This document shows, in pieces, positions 1 to 12,592 of a stretch of DNA of 64,000 nucleotides (position 1 is the stretch's first letter; each line of letters begins with the position of its first letter). The stretch lies in contig NC_064435.1 in assembly GCF_023343835.1 (NCBI RefSeq), forward strand, positions 67,652,134 to 67,716,133, written 5' to 3'. The DNA comes from Lagopus muta (taxonomy: Eukaryota; Chordata; Aves; Galliformes; Phasianidae). The translations under genes were made by a program, and so were the position numbers. The notes under the pieces are model-generated. The model ran no database searches, was not told where the DNA came from, and saw only the letters and a list, made by a program, of their open reading frames with translations.

Positions 1-890
1 GGAAGTGAATACCCCAAAGTAGGCTGTCAGGAGTGGTACTGCTATCAGACCTGATAACAGAGCAAATCCAGCATTTGAAAATGCAGAGAGACGTATCTCC
101 ACCACAGGTCTGTAAATTATGACAGGATTGCAGTGTTTCAACTGAGCTTAGTTCAGGAGTACATCCACGTAGGAGGCAAATGAGATAGAAGCGGAATTTT
201 ATATCTTGGAAATCATTGTTCACTTTCACCTAAGGAAAGTTAAATTTGTTCAAAGTGAAAAGAACAAAAGAAACAAAATGTTTCCTGATTGATTTGTTAA
301 AACAAACAAGCAAATAAACAGAACAGTTTTAAGGAGAAAGAGTTTCACAATTCAATCAGCAACTTAAAATTAATCTAATAACATTTCCTAGTTACTGTCC
401 ATCCAAAATTCAACAATGTATTCCTTGACTGTAAATCAATCTCCTCTAACAAAAGAAAAAAAACAGAAAAACAATGCCTTTGATTCACAAGAAAGCTATT
501 CCTTACCTGAAAACACTTAACCTTATTAGCCAGTTTGTGCTAAACTATATATGACATCGTCACTTTCTGAAGAATAAATGCAGCTCCTGGTATATAGTTT
601 ACCTGTTTCTTCATAATGGCCAGAGTGACTTGAAAAAATATAATGACAGGAAACTTTGAAGTATGTTTACAGTTCAGAATTCGAGCTATCTTCTCTTTCT
701 ATGAATGAACCTTTCCAGTTAATATCTTTATAAGGTGCTTAATTTTATTTGTATGAAATAAATATTCACCTTAAATAATTAAATACATTGTTGTTTGCTT
801 TTTTTTTTTTTTTTTTCCCCTTGAGGCTTAGTGCATGTACTAGCTACTCTGTTTATTGCAGGACAGTAATATTTATATCAGTTCAAAGTT
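1..890. other. AT-rich non-coding sequence
   Basis: No gene, RNA or recognised repeat is visible. It has frequent stops in all frames and a T18 homopolymer at 799-816 close to the right end, just upstream of a CR1 tail. It reads as intergenic or intronic DNA. Confidence 0.5.
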
Positions 891-999
891 GCCCCATCCC
901 TGGAGGTGTTTAAGGCCAGACTGGATGGGGCCCTGGGCTGCCTGATCTACATGTTCACAGAAGAGGGATTGGAAGTCATTTATGATTTCATGATTCTAC
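891..999 (+). mobile_element. CR1 LINE 3'-end fragment
   Basis: This short, decayed CR1 tail starts at the conserved block GCCCCATCCCTGGAGGTGTT, continues through a GGATGGGGCCCTGGGC-type segment and ends in ATGATTCTAC, a worn version of the CR1 terminal ATTCTATG repeat. The same block occurs at 4036-4090 in the longer CR1 copy, which supports the assignment from within the window. It is 5'-truncated, as most CR1 insertions are, and has no coding capacity. The middle of the tail is shortened compared with the copy at 3602-4205. Confidence 0.85.
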
Positions 1000-3601
1000 A
1001 AAATTGAATGAACAAATCCATGAGAAAAATCTACCAAGCACCATTACACATAATAATACCACTTTAAACTCAGATAAGAACTGCAGACTGTTGAAGTATC
1101 AACAAATGTTGAAAAATAACATTTGCACAGTTATGCTCTTCCCTAATTATCAAACCTTAGGTGATGTCAGTGGCAGGTTGCTGGCCTAGAAAGATCCTTG
1201 TTTGCAGAAGATATAGCTCTTTTTCTGGCCTCATGGTTATTCCTGTCAGGGTCTGTATAGACACCTTCCATGCTACAGAAGAGAGAAGCTGAAGTCCAGT
1301 ACTCAAAATTATTTTGAAGATTTTCCAACAAAGTTCAAGTTTTCTAAGCAGCTTGTCCCTAGCTTAACCTAAACACAATTTTTCCTAAGATTGCATCTTA
1401 CCCCTCACAGATTTATTTACTTAAGGGAAATATAAATGTTGATTTAATTTACCGGGCTCCAGCTTGCAGAACTGTGCATAAGCATGCTTTGTGAAGTACT
1501 GTGCCACAGCCAAAAGTAGATGTAATTAGTGCTTCATTGTTAGCTTCCAAAGAAGATACATTTGAATTGTGGAAGAAGCAAATTTGAAGTCAGTGTGCCA
1601 TTTAATTGCTTTTAATTCCTCAAATGACTGACCAATGAAAAAGATATTTTGTTTTAAATATGGGTTTTGGTGAGCCCCATCATTAAAAAGGAAAAAAAAA
1701 ACAACAAAAAAAAAACCATAGGCTTTAAATTTTCTCTTCCTCTGGCTTTTTTTTTTCTCTAGGTCTGTTAAATCTTGTAATATCCAACTTGTCAAAGAGA
1801 CCATATGAAATGCTACGTTTAAAGCCCCTTAAGTAATTGTAAATCAAAGCTGCTCTATAACTTACAGAACATTTATTTTAATAAATCATATTTTTATACC
1901 AACTTTCAACCCAAGAGATCTCACAGCATTTTACAAACTGGATTCACTTCCATCAGCATTGAGATTCAGTCATCTCTCAGCCATCTCCAGTGGGTCAGAA
2001 AGTTGGCAAAATCAAAACTTCTGCTATTGCTGGGATAAACAAATATGGCTATGTTGAAGCAAAGTGTCATGTGGGAGCAGCTGTCATATTGTTTTCTTTT
2101 ACCAGGAATGTTGGGTTTTTTTATTGTTGTTGTTACGTCATTTTATGAGTTTTCTCCTTATATCAAAAGATTATATCATATAACCTGTTTTGCTTGTCTG
2201 CAGCAGATGAAGTGGTGAATGGAGTTTCTTTCCAAACAATTTGCCAAAGCAGGCGGTGACCTACTGGAAAACGTGTCATGGATAGACTTTGCTCTATCAA
2301 AGCTGTCTCTTCCAATGCCTTACTCTTTGATAATTGCAACGTGCACAAAAGAAACAAATTTCCTCAACTTTGATTTTCTGGACTCATGAGATCAGGTCCT
2401 GGTTGGAGGAGCCATGCCAGCATAGCATGCCCCTCCTGAAGTCGGAGGATTGTTACTTCCTGTTGCATCCTCCTGTTGGATGCTTCTGAGCTTCCCCATT
2501 TGGAGATCTGCCCTGTGAACAAGCAGAAACTGAAATCTATGCCTCATGTTGTTTCTCTTCTCTCTGGGGTAAGGAGAGTTAAATGGAACAACAGAAAGTG
2601 CCTGAGCAACATCGACCAAAACCAGCCCTTTTTATATAATCAATTAATAACATAATTTTAAATAGAGACAAAGCAGTTGCAACGCACATTCTGAGGAACA
2701 AGGATGGCCATGTCAAGCAAATTAATTCATCTTATTCTCTAATGTGAAAAAATGGAGTAATTTTAAAGAATGAAATATGATTAAAATGAAATGAAGTTTG
2801 AGTTTACTAGATCTGAACAGGCACACAAGTGCTTCCACTTATTTAGATACCCTCAGTCAGCAACATTGATTTATATAAGACATACACCATACAGCAACAG
2901 AAGATTGTGGGTTTGAAATTACAGCTTTGCAACTTTTTTTTTTCAAGCTTCCAAAAGATACTGCAAACAGAGGGCAGTGAATTTGCCTTATCCAGCATGT
3001 TTCAAGAATAATAGAACAAATAATAGTTTATCTATAAAAGTTGGTATCAAAGATGAATATCTCATTGTCTGAGATTTGTCATTTGATATTTATTGTGTTC
3101 CTGTTTAAGACATTTTGGTCTTTCTAAAAAGAGCAGAAAGGAACAGTCATGAATAGCAATTAGTCAAAATCCAATGTGTGAATTCTTTGCAGAGGTAACC
3201 TGAACAAAATGTGTAACAAATGCAGTAAAAGAAATCAGTGCATTTTCTCTATGTTTTCAGAAACATATCAGATGAAAAAGATGCCAAAATAATTCATATA
3301 CAATGGACTGCTGGAAAGATGGCTGATCCAGGTCAGCCAGGTCTGGTCAGGCAGTATTTCAAATTCTGCCTACAGCCAGAAATGTTCTTGGAATGTATAA
3401 GATAGTGCAACATTGTTGCTTGAATTTTTATTCTTTTATTTTTTTTATCTTATTAATTTTATTCTTTTGATCTAGCTTTCATGCAAACATGCCTGGACAC
3501 TAATAGAGCACAATTTGCCTACGAGTTCTGATGTTGATACGGTATTGCCAATTTAAGAAGGACCTTATAGTGCGCAGAACAGTTGAAAAGTTGTGTATTA
3601 A
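1000..3601. other. AT-rich non-coding sequence with one GC-richer patch
   Basis: No supported gene. Short frames at 1004-1189 and 1526-1804 (minus) are not protein-like; the second is driven by poly-A/poly-T runs. The patch 2390-2640 is richer in GC than its surroundings and, read on the minus strand, begins with a TATA-like sequence (see findings). The rest is unique AT-rich DNA. Confidence 0.45.
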
Positions 3602-4205
3602 AGAGCCTGGGCTCCATCAGAGGAGGGGTGGCCAGCAAGGAGAGTGTCCCTCTTTACTCTGCTCTTGTGAGGCCCCATCTGGAGTACTGTGTCCAGGTCT
3701 GGGGACCCTAGTACAAAAAAGACAGGAAGCTGTTGGACAGGGTCCAGAGGAGAGCCACGAAGATGATCAGGGGGCTGGAGCACCTCCACTTCTGAGGAAA
3801 GGTTGAGGAAGCTGGACTTGTTCAGCCTAGAAAAAAGAAGGCTGGGGTGACCTCATTGCAGCCTTTCAGTACCTGAGGGAAACATACAAACAGGAAAGGT
3901 GTCAACTCTTTACAAGGGTAAATATCAGCAGGACAAGGGGAAATGGCTTTAAGTTGAAAGAGGGAAGATTCAGGAGAAGTTCTTTACCGTGAGAGTGGTG
4001 AGGTGCTGGAACAGGCTGCCCAGAGAGACTGTGGATGCCCCATCCTTGGAGGTGTTCCAGGCCAGGTTGGATGGGGCCCTGGGCAGCCTGGTCTAGTATT
4101 ACATATGGAGGTTGGCAGCCCTACCTGTGACAGGGGTTTTGAGCTTGATGATTCTTGAGGTTCCTTCAAACCCAAACCATTCTATCATTCTATGATTCTA
4201 TGATA
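3602..4205 (+). mobile_element. CR1 LINE, 5'-truncated, best preserved copy
   Basis: About 600 bp of the 3' part of a chicken-type CR1 retrotransposon. Recognisable blocks in order are: TGCTCTTGTGAGGCCCCATC near 3660, the block GTCCAGAGGAGAGCCACGAA at about 3743, a CTCATTGCAGCCTTTCAGTA segment near 3852, AGGACAAGGGGAAATGGCTT near 3931, and the GGATGGGGCCCTGGGCAGCC block at 4071-4090. The end carries ATTCTATCATTCTATGATTCTATGAT, the terminal octamer repeat diagnostic of CR1. Only the distal part of ORF2 and the 3' UTR are present; the reverse transcriptase core is missing and the frame at 3531-3806 runs partly through it without being a functional protein. It is clearly more GC-rich than its flanks. 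The low decay suggests a younger insertion than the copies at 46.8 and 59.4 kb. Confidence 0.95.
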
Positions 4206-7200
4206 TTAGATTTTCAGCACAGTAGCTGAGAGACAACACTCACAAATTTTCTTTGACTGGAATACTAGCTAACGGAGATTTTCTATTTAAACCCTGTTTT
4301 GCTTGGTGTTCAGCAGTATGAGATTGCTTGGCCTTAGTCACATGGGAGAGCCTAGGTGGGATTCTTCCCCTGGAGTTGTGCATGACTGATCTACTGGAAC
4401 CCCAGTAGATCAGGATAACTGCAGTGAGTGGTAATGTGCTGTCTTTTAACCTTTTATAGCACAGTCTATGCAAAACTAATCAGTGTTTATTTCCTGTTTT
4501 AAATAGCCTATATGTGTGCATGCCTTATATAATCTCTTTTGTTTTCTACTGTAGGATTCATTCTGTCTTTCAGAATACCTGGCAAATACAATAACTAACT
4601 CAGTTACTTCTCCATTTCAGAATTGCATCAATAAACACAATTTTTTATTTCACGCTTTCTGCTGTTCTGACCACTTGTCTTTCACTTCTCAACCATCCAC
4701 TTATATTCTCTCTGGATATTTTTTTTTCCTAATATGCTAAACACAGAACTGTGTCTCATTCTTGAGATGTTTCAGTTTTCCAATAACACACAAAGTTAAA
4801 TATTGTTTCAAAAATATTAATCCAGAAATGTACTGTGGTTAACTGTGTTAAATTTTCTGTATCAGCTGTAGCTGTTTTTTTGTTCATCTCTCTGTATGTG
4901 AGATGTCACCCATATTTGCCACCCGTAACTCTTTGTTTATCACTTGGTAATTGTGTATGTATTTTATCTGACTCTTTTCAATTGATTTTCTAACTCACAG
5001 CACTCTTGAGCTGCAGTCTTGTTTGTTTGAATAAATTCTGTACACTCTGTGAAAAATATTTCTTTCAGCCTAGAGAAGAAAATCATATCATTGAGGACCT
5101 TTTAAAATTTGGATCTTCTGATTGAAAATATGAGCATATGAAAGCAATGTTTTTCCAACTGAACATATTGTGAGTGTTCTATGTGGAACATATTAGACAT
5201 TTCCCAGTGCTTACAATGTTATGGGCACATGCATTTAGAGTTTTAAAAGCTTTCTGTACATAAAATGTGCACATAAATGATTAAATTCATGGAAAAACTT
5301 CATAAATAAGAACAAATATTATATAATTTCAATTTGCCACGTAGAGTATTTTCAGGCTTTTGTGTTTATAGGGAACCTTTCTATTTTTAAAAGCAGTTTT
5401 TATCATAAGGCATCATTTCTGTGTGAAAGAACTGATACTTTTAGAAAAGTAGTTGGTTTGTTTTTTAACTTTTTTTTAATTAAGAAGAGCTTCATTCAAG
5501 ACCTTCATTCAAGAGATTCATAGATACTCCTTAGCCTTTTTCTAGGGATCAGAGCATTTCTCTTGCCCTCCTTCCTCATTTTTTATTTCCTTAATTTCTT
5601 CTTTTATTTCTCTGTGTTCAGAGAATTCCTCCCAGTGTTGATGCAGTGGAAGAGACTGACTGTGCAATATGGAGCAGTCGAGTGCTGCTTCTGCATCCAC
5701 CAGGAAGCAGTAAGGGGCAGTTACTGTCACAGGGCTCTGTAGTTCCCTCATGGGTTCCCAATGGGAGGATTTTAGTGATAAAGATCACTTTATTTTGATT
5801 TTAATTTTTTTTTCTACTTGGATATTAGTGTTTGCAGAGTGTTAGCTAACATAAAAAGGGAGAGAATTTCATCCTCTGTGCTGCTCTTGTAATTCTTTGT
5901 CTCTCTGTTAAATATGCTGTCCAGCACAGTTGTTACCACAAGGACATCTCCCTGTATCAAACTGCTCTGGAAACGTTGAGATCAGCGAAGATGTGTTGGG
6001 GATTGCCTATGTAGGGTGATCTGCAGACTTTGAAGAAGTTAGTCTTCCTTCTCTACCAGGGCCAACAGACCTCTGTGCATACAATTTTGTGTGGCTAATG
6101 TCACAGGTTAACATCAGTGTGAATAGATATAGACAGCAAAAAGAACCGACCATAACGTTCCCAAAGAAAAGCAAAGAGTGGCTTTGAAAGATAACCAGCT
6201 TCCTATAACAAATGGTCTGAAGAGTGCAGTTGGAATGATTCTTGGACTGATGCATGCTGAACTCCCTGTTTAACAGTGGAATTAAATCTGTCCTTTTGAT
6301 CATTTTTGTCTGTGAAACAAACTACAGGGGGAAAAGAAAGCATCAGCATTGTGCTTTTGCTGTACCTGACATAAAGAATGTACCAATTTGTTTCATGATG
6401 CATCTAAAAAGGCTGTTTCTTTTTTTTTTTATCTGTCATTAACACATTTTTTTGTTATAGTGTACAATGCTAATTCAACAGTTTTCAGAGTGAAGCCTTA
6501 TTCATGTTCACACAATGCTCAGAATGCACCTGATATCAGCTCTGAGCTTGGAGAAAACTGATACCATGTGTTCAGTAATCTTCACCTCACATAAGGAGAT
6601 GGACATTTCACAGGAAGAAAGTTTGTGGAGAATAGCAGGACATAACAGAAAATGAGCACTAATATTTTTTGTCTCATCTATAATACATTGCTATTCCAGT
6701 GGTTTATAAACCACAAGTCTTGGTTTATGGCAGCTCAATCTGAAAAGGAGTTACCCCCTCCCTCTTCAGCTTCACCTTCGGACATGGATCTCCAGAACAA
6801 AGCACACTGAGGCAGTGAGTCTTCTTGTGAGGGCACAGCACTAGGTTTGGTACCAGCCTTCAATCTTTACAATCTGAGCAGTTCTGGCAAATTATTTTGC
6901 CTCTGTATTTTCTAATTTCAACTTGACAGTCACTTTATCCCCACAGTGCCCTGATCCTCTAGCATTCTGTGATAAGCTTTCAGTCCTGCATAGTGCATGA
7001 GCTCATTGACAGGATGAGTGAAGAAGGAGGGCGATTATTCATTGTTCCTATTACATGTAAATCCTCTCAACAATAACTTAGCAGGAAGGCAGTGTTTCTT
7101 AACAGGGAAGTTCATTTTGGACAGATGCTTTAAAAAAGCCGCGCTTTACCCTTGAGATATGCTGAATGGTCTCATTTCCTTCTTTTCCTTTCTCCTTCCC

Positions 7201-8700
7201 ACAGTAAGGAACTTGTTTACTTTTTGTAAACTAGTGGTATTATTCTGATTTTCACCATGATTACTAAAACTGTCAAGGCCACTGAAGCATTACATCAGGA
7301 GAGGCAGCTGTCACTTGGGAAATGTGGGCTGTATGACACAGGTGCAGGTACCAGTAACTCTGCAACCATGGTTTCACAAGCTGGTTCTAAATGCACAGCC
7401 CCACAAGGAACCTAATGGCTTTGGTCTGCAAGTTTGATGAGCACTCTGAGGATGAACAAACTGAACTAGAATACAAGTAGGTTTTAGTTTAATCTGTTCA
7501 CACACTGAAGGGTAGGTCATTCTTTTTGAAGCCAGGCTCGGGAATACTTTCAAATCTGTTTCAAAAGCAATAATGTTGGTCCTCAAAGCCTCTGAAATAC
7601 ATTTGGCAGGGAAACAGTATTGTATCTGAAATGGATGGAAAATCACAGGTGTTACCTAGAAAATGAGGGTAGACAGGGATCCTAAAAATCTCTGAAGTTC
7701 CTTGTCAGTATAGTTTGGAAAGAGCTCTGGTGATTACTGTGTGCTAAACGTGAGTTGCATTGGTTAAGGCATAGTTACAACTTTCTGTGTCATTTCTGCT
7801 GATTATTTACGAAAATGTTGGTTTGTGTTTACTGGCTTTCTACCTTGATGAGAGATGAACAGAGTGAATTAATAAGCTACTTTCCATTTGTGACTTCTGA
7901 TTCCATGAACAACATTTTTTTGTGATGAAAAAATAAGACAAACATCAAAAGATGCCTATGCAGATAATGAAAACATCATTTTATCAGATAATAACTGTAA
8001 ATGCAATATAATATTGAAAGATTTTCAGAAGAGATTGCTACTACTGTATTTCAGAGTGATAGCTTATTGGTTGCAATTCAAAATAGATCCAAATTTTAAC
8101 GTAGATGTGGTGTTCTGCTTTTCTTTAAGGGTAAGTGGAAGGAGAGATAATGGTAGAAGGCAGCCTGAATTTGTTTCCTGACTCAGGCACAGGTTTTGCT
8201 GTCTTACATAACCTCTCAGTTTTATATCCTACATCCATTTTAAAAGTTAGTTAAAGGAACAAACAAAAAAACCCCTACTTATTTATCTCTGTTCATTGAG
8301 ACTGACAGCTTCAAAAGAATTCCATAATGACCAACATTTTGTTGAACCATGCCTTCTGCCAGTTACAACAGTCTCCACTAACACTATATATTTCCAAATC
8401 TGTTTCAAAGCCCCATATATATTGATACTGAAAGAAATGCAAAGTGTGATTCTCAGCTAAAGAAAGCTTTGCAAGGTATTCCCCACAGGATGTTACGAAT
8501 AAAACCAAGAGTGAGCAGTCTTCCAAATTTAAGAACATAGGGCCGAAATCAACTAATGGCTGGGAGAGAGACATGGTAGTGCCCAGATCCCTGAAATAAA
8601 TAAAGTTGAGTAGCCAAGGCCCTGCTGTTATTTTTCCTCTCTTTGTAAAAGTGATCCTTCTTTCTTTCCCTGTGAACTAATTTATGTCATTTTATTTTGT
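4206..8700. other. Unique AT-rich sequence, no gene
   Basis: No coding region is supported. Notable items are a perfect 12-bp hairpin at 4386-4413 just beyond the CR1 tail, a moderately GC-rich patch at 5540-5760 with a 69-codon minus-strand frame of unknown origin, and a 16-bp perfect palindrome at 6699-6714. The other short frames show no protein-like composition. Confidence 0.45.
4386..4413. repeat. Perfect inverted repeat, 12-bp arms, 4-nt loop
   Basis: Arms CTGATCTACTGG (4386-4397) and CCAGTAGATCAG (4402-4413) are exact reverse complements around the loop AACC. It lies about 180 bp beyond the terminal octamers of the CR1 copy, so it is not part of the CR1 consensus. No neighbouring gene explains it. 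It is too short for a microRNA precursor on its own. Confidence 0.9.
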
Positions 8701-11700
8701 TCTTCTTTTTTTTTTTTTTTCTTTTAAATGGGAAAATCAATTTGTACTGAGATAATTCTAGATGTATTTGCTAGTATGAAAAACATTTCAGCAGGATTAT
8801 GCAATACAATATGGATTAGATGTTCCATTCAGACTCTAGGTTTCAGGTGTTCCTCAACACAGCATCTGTATTCCAAATCTCCTTATCTTAGTTTAGACAA
8901 ACCAAGGATTTGCCAAGAGCAGGATGAAACAAAGAAAACTGCCTTCTCCAATTTGTAGTTTGCACAGTTTTCATTGAGAGTTTCATAGCATTCTCAGGAG
9001 AGTCATTATAGCTCTAGTAAAGTATAAAAGACACACGAACACAGAAAGTGTAAAGCCATATAAAACTAGTATGGATTTGGAACTCAAGCTCATAATTACA
9101 TGAATTAAAAGAACTTCTACTTTTCCATTTCGTTGTGTGATTTTTTTCCTGTGGTACTGATTTTCTAAGATAACAAGTATTATAGTGTTCTGGAAGGCTG
9201 AAAATGGTTTTTATTTGCAAAGTTACTTAAGCACAAAACTTTAATGGGATCACTCACCTGGTTTAGGCTAACATTCACCTAAATACTGAACTGAATCAAG
9301 GTGACCAGAAGGAAGAGAAACACCAGCCACTCAGACCCTGTTTTTCCCTGTTTGTTCTGATAGTTGAGCAATTTATAATTGACCAAGTAGCACTCAACAA
9401 GGCAAAAAAATACAACACATATGATTTATAAAGAGCTCTAGAAGATACATGAGAAAGCATTATGAGATGAAATCAATCAGTGCCTAGACTACTCAAGATA
9501 CTGAATGTTTTTCTCTTTTCTACTTTCAGCAAGCAAGAGGACAGATCAGGTATTAGTACCGCGCATTTTTCTAACTGATGGCATCATTTTTTAGTGCTTT
9601 TTCCTGATTTATGTTCCAGTGTTTATCCAATTTCCTTTATAACATCATCCAAAGCAGAAACATTAGCTATTTGTTATTTAACCTCTATGGCACCTTCAGA
9701 AATTGGCAGAACAAACTGGACTTATATTCCTATTGTTGCTTCATATGACAATTTGGCAAAACTGAAGAACTCCAACATTATTTGCTGTTGTTACCATAAA
9801 ATTATGGAATTGTTAGTGCCTTTTTGGCCTGAGAAGAAATTTGATTTTCCTCATTAGCTGGCAAGGTCAAATGAAAAAGACCCTCTTCAGTTTCCAGTAA
9901 AACATGTAAGAATATTGGTACCAACATGCAGTCAGATATTTGTACCAACATATAGTGGGAGTAAAAGTATTTAGGATTTTTTTTTTTTTTGTATCAGAAT
10001 GAGCTGCAGAGGATTCTGAAAATTGTGGATGAATATAGATCATAATTTACAAACAATTGAAATTTATACTGTGGAAAGCCCCCCTGTTTGAGGGGCTTCT
10101 GGATGTTTCAGAGCCAATGTGAAGGCAAATGAGTTCAACTGGAACCTGCTGCTCATGACTACCCTTTTCAATCTGAATAATAACCAATGAAGAAAAGGAC
10201 AAAAATGCACACTGAAGAACTAATGTTTCCTCAGAATCAGACAAATGCTCATGTTTTTTTCCCCTAAATATTTCTTTCTTTCTTTCTAAATGCAGTATAA
10301 CTGGTGGCAGCATTACATAACATATGCAGAAATAACTTGCAAAATGTGTGAGTTAAACTGAACAGAAAGGATATGACCAACTTGACCCCAGCTGAAAGCG
10401 TTATCTTTGCTTTAAAGACAACCAAAGTTACACCCTGGAGGTTGTTCCTAACTACAGTCCATGCACACTTGAACCCATGAGCGTATTATGGTTTTTTTTT
10501 ACTCAGTCCAATGGCCTGTGCCTGGGTCAGCAGATTTCGATCTCATCATAGTTTAAAAAGACCACTGTGCAGTGTCAATGCAGATGAAAGTTATCAAATT
10601 CTATTAGCTTCCTAATGCTTTCTCACAGCTCCCACGTGTATCCTACAGCACAGCAAACTCTCTCTTCAGTATTAGCACAAATGAATTTCTAATGTAAGTA
10701 ATCTTACTGCTGCAATAAAAATGATGAGATGTGTCAGCAAAAGGCCTTAGAGCTGTAAGTGAACTATTGACACTAGTTTGGACTTTGTAGTTCAGCTATT
10801 ATTTCACTGTCGTGCAGATATTCTGACTAGATTACCTGAAATGTAGGTTAACATCAGCCAAATTGGCAGTGAAGACATAACCTCAAAGAAATATTTTGAG
10901 AAGTGGGAAGCCTTCCCTATGGGCTGAGTCTAATTTGCTTCTGTTTTTCATATTTACCAAATAAAAAGAGAAAACAGTTATTAGCCTGCTCTGCAATAAG
11001 TGATTCAGCTCACACTTTTGGCTCTTAGGAACAGAGCCAAGTCCAGTCCAGTGCATGTGATAAATCAGATTCGGGCACCTGAAGAAGAGACTGAAAGATA
11101 CACCAATCTGTTCTCCCATCAATGCACAATGTCACTTGCACTGTTATCTAAACAGGCACTGAGGAAACCTGGTGGCCTGGAGTAATGATCCTGACTGCAT
11201 AGTCTAGACCTCTGGTATGTCATTCCTCTTTAGCATCTGAAGTACCCAAAGTATTCATCATTAGTCTGTGCACCACTGCAGTTCACAGCTGTAGGACCAA
11301 AGCTGCTGTGTGGAAATTCTACGGTTTGGGCATCTGTTCTCTATTCTTCAAATCTGCAGGGCTTTGGAGAACATGGCTTTGTAACTAGTTACAAGTTGCT
11401 TGAGACCCAGATCAGAAAATATCAGTGGTGATAGTAGGTATGTAGTACACAGGAAATTCAGATACGTTAAACCTAGGCTGTAGCTGATAGAGCACCAAAG
11501 TAAGGACAGGAAAATGTTGCCTCTTGCTCCCCTGATTATTAGTGGTTTTATGAATCTAAGCCAAAACCCACAAAGGTCAGAGGCCCTTGGATAAATTTAA
11601 GAGTGGTTTGTGTTGGTCCAAAGAACACTTAGCTGGGAATCCAATCCTAATATTTATATTTTTCAGAATCTGTTAATGTGCTTCATTAAAATCATGACTG

Positions 11701-12533
11701 GAATAAAAGTTGTATAATTTTATTAAAAAATCAATAAATGCCAGATATTTATTTGCCTTTAGTAACTTGAATATATCTGAACTTCTAATTATGGGGGCTA
11801 AAAACACCATTAGTTGTCTGGCTCACAACAGATTGACAATACTGTATGGGGAATCTTTGAACTACTCAGTGATTGACACAGCCTTGGTGTGCAGGTGACC
11901 AGCATTTTGGACTGATCTGTTTGAAACTCAGTTTTCTGTTATTTCTAAAGAAAGATGGGACAAACTTCTGGATCTCAGAGTTACGTGGATGTACTGACAG
12001 AGAATTCATAAAATCCCTTTAAACAAACATGTTCCCAGCATTAAATCTTCAACAGCAGTTAAATATAATTCACTCTAGAGTATTCATACACTCTAAATCT
12101 GAAAAAGGCAATGTATTACTCTGTGTATGACTGCATAGGAGGCTTATTAGGACAGGACAAGGAACAATAAGATCACATACAGTGGATAAGATGTTGTTCT
12201 CACAGAAGGAATTGCTTGAGTGAATTCAAAGTACTGATTGATAACCTTGCTGCCCTTCACAGTGAAAGAACTTTCAGGAATACGACTTGTTTTATTTCTC
12301 CCCTTGAATGAGTTGGTAATTGCATCCTGACAATTTCTCTAATCTCAGTCCCAAAAGGATATAGGATGATTTAAGGGATTTATGCAAGTTAAGCTTGGTG
12401 CAATAGCAACTGGCCTTAAGGGAGAGAGAAAACATTTAGACTTGTCCCTTCAAAGCTCTTACTTCCTCAGGAGAGAAATCTAGGGCAGTGTGTGAAATCT
12501 TCTGCAAGAAATGTTTGATCATTCACAAAAGGC
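8701..12533. other. Unique AT-rich sequence, no gene
   Basis: No supported gene or recognised transposon. It contains T-rich homopolymers near 8705-8720 and 9978-9991, and a short TTTC microsatellite at 10270-10287. The open frames here (for example 9594-9857 plus and 10047-10313 minus) have no recognisable domains. Confidence 0.45.
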
Positions 12534-12592
12534 TAAAAAAAAAAAAGAAAAAAAAGAAAAAAGAAAAAAAGAAAAAAAAAAAAGGAAAAAGA
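12534..12592. repeat. A-rich low-complexity tract, (AAAAAG)n-like
   Basis: About 59 bases of almost pure adenine with single G interruptions, giving an irregular AAAAAG-type microsatellite. There is no AATAAA-bearing mRNA-like sequence immediately upstream, so a processed-pseudogene tail is not supported. Confidence 0.9.

Noticed and set aside
3531..3806. 91-codon plus-strand frame, with a 63-codon minus-strand frame opposite
   Set aside because: Both lie largely in the CR1 copy at 3602-4205 and do not preserve a usable ORF2 domain.
5542..5751. 69-codon minus-strand frame rich in Glu and Lys in a GC-richer patch
   Set aside because: The EIKEEIKEIKNEE part comes from a simple T/C-rich stretch; without splice sites or homology there is no support for a gene.
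6699..6714. 16-bp perfect palindrome GTGGTTTATAAACCAC
   Set aside because: A loopless palindrome of this length is not rare enough in 64 kb to claim function, and no neighbouring element gives it context.
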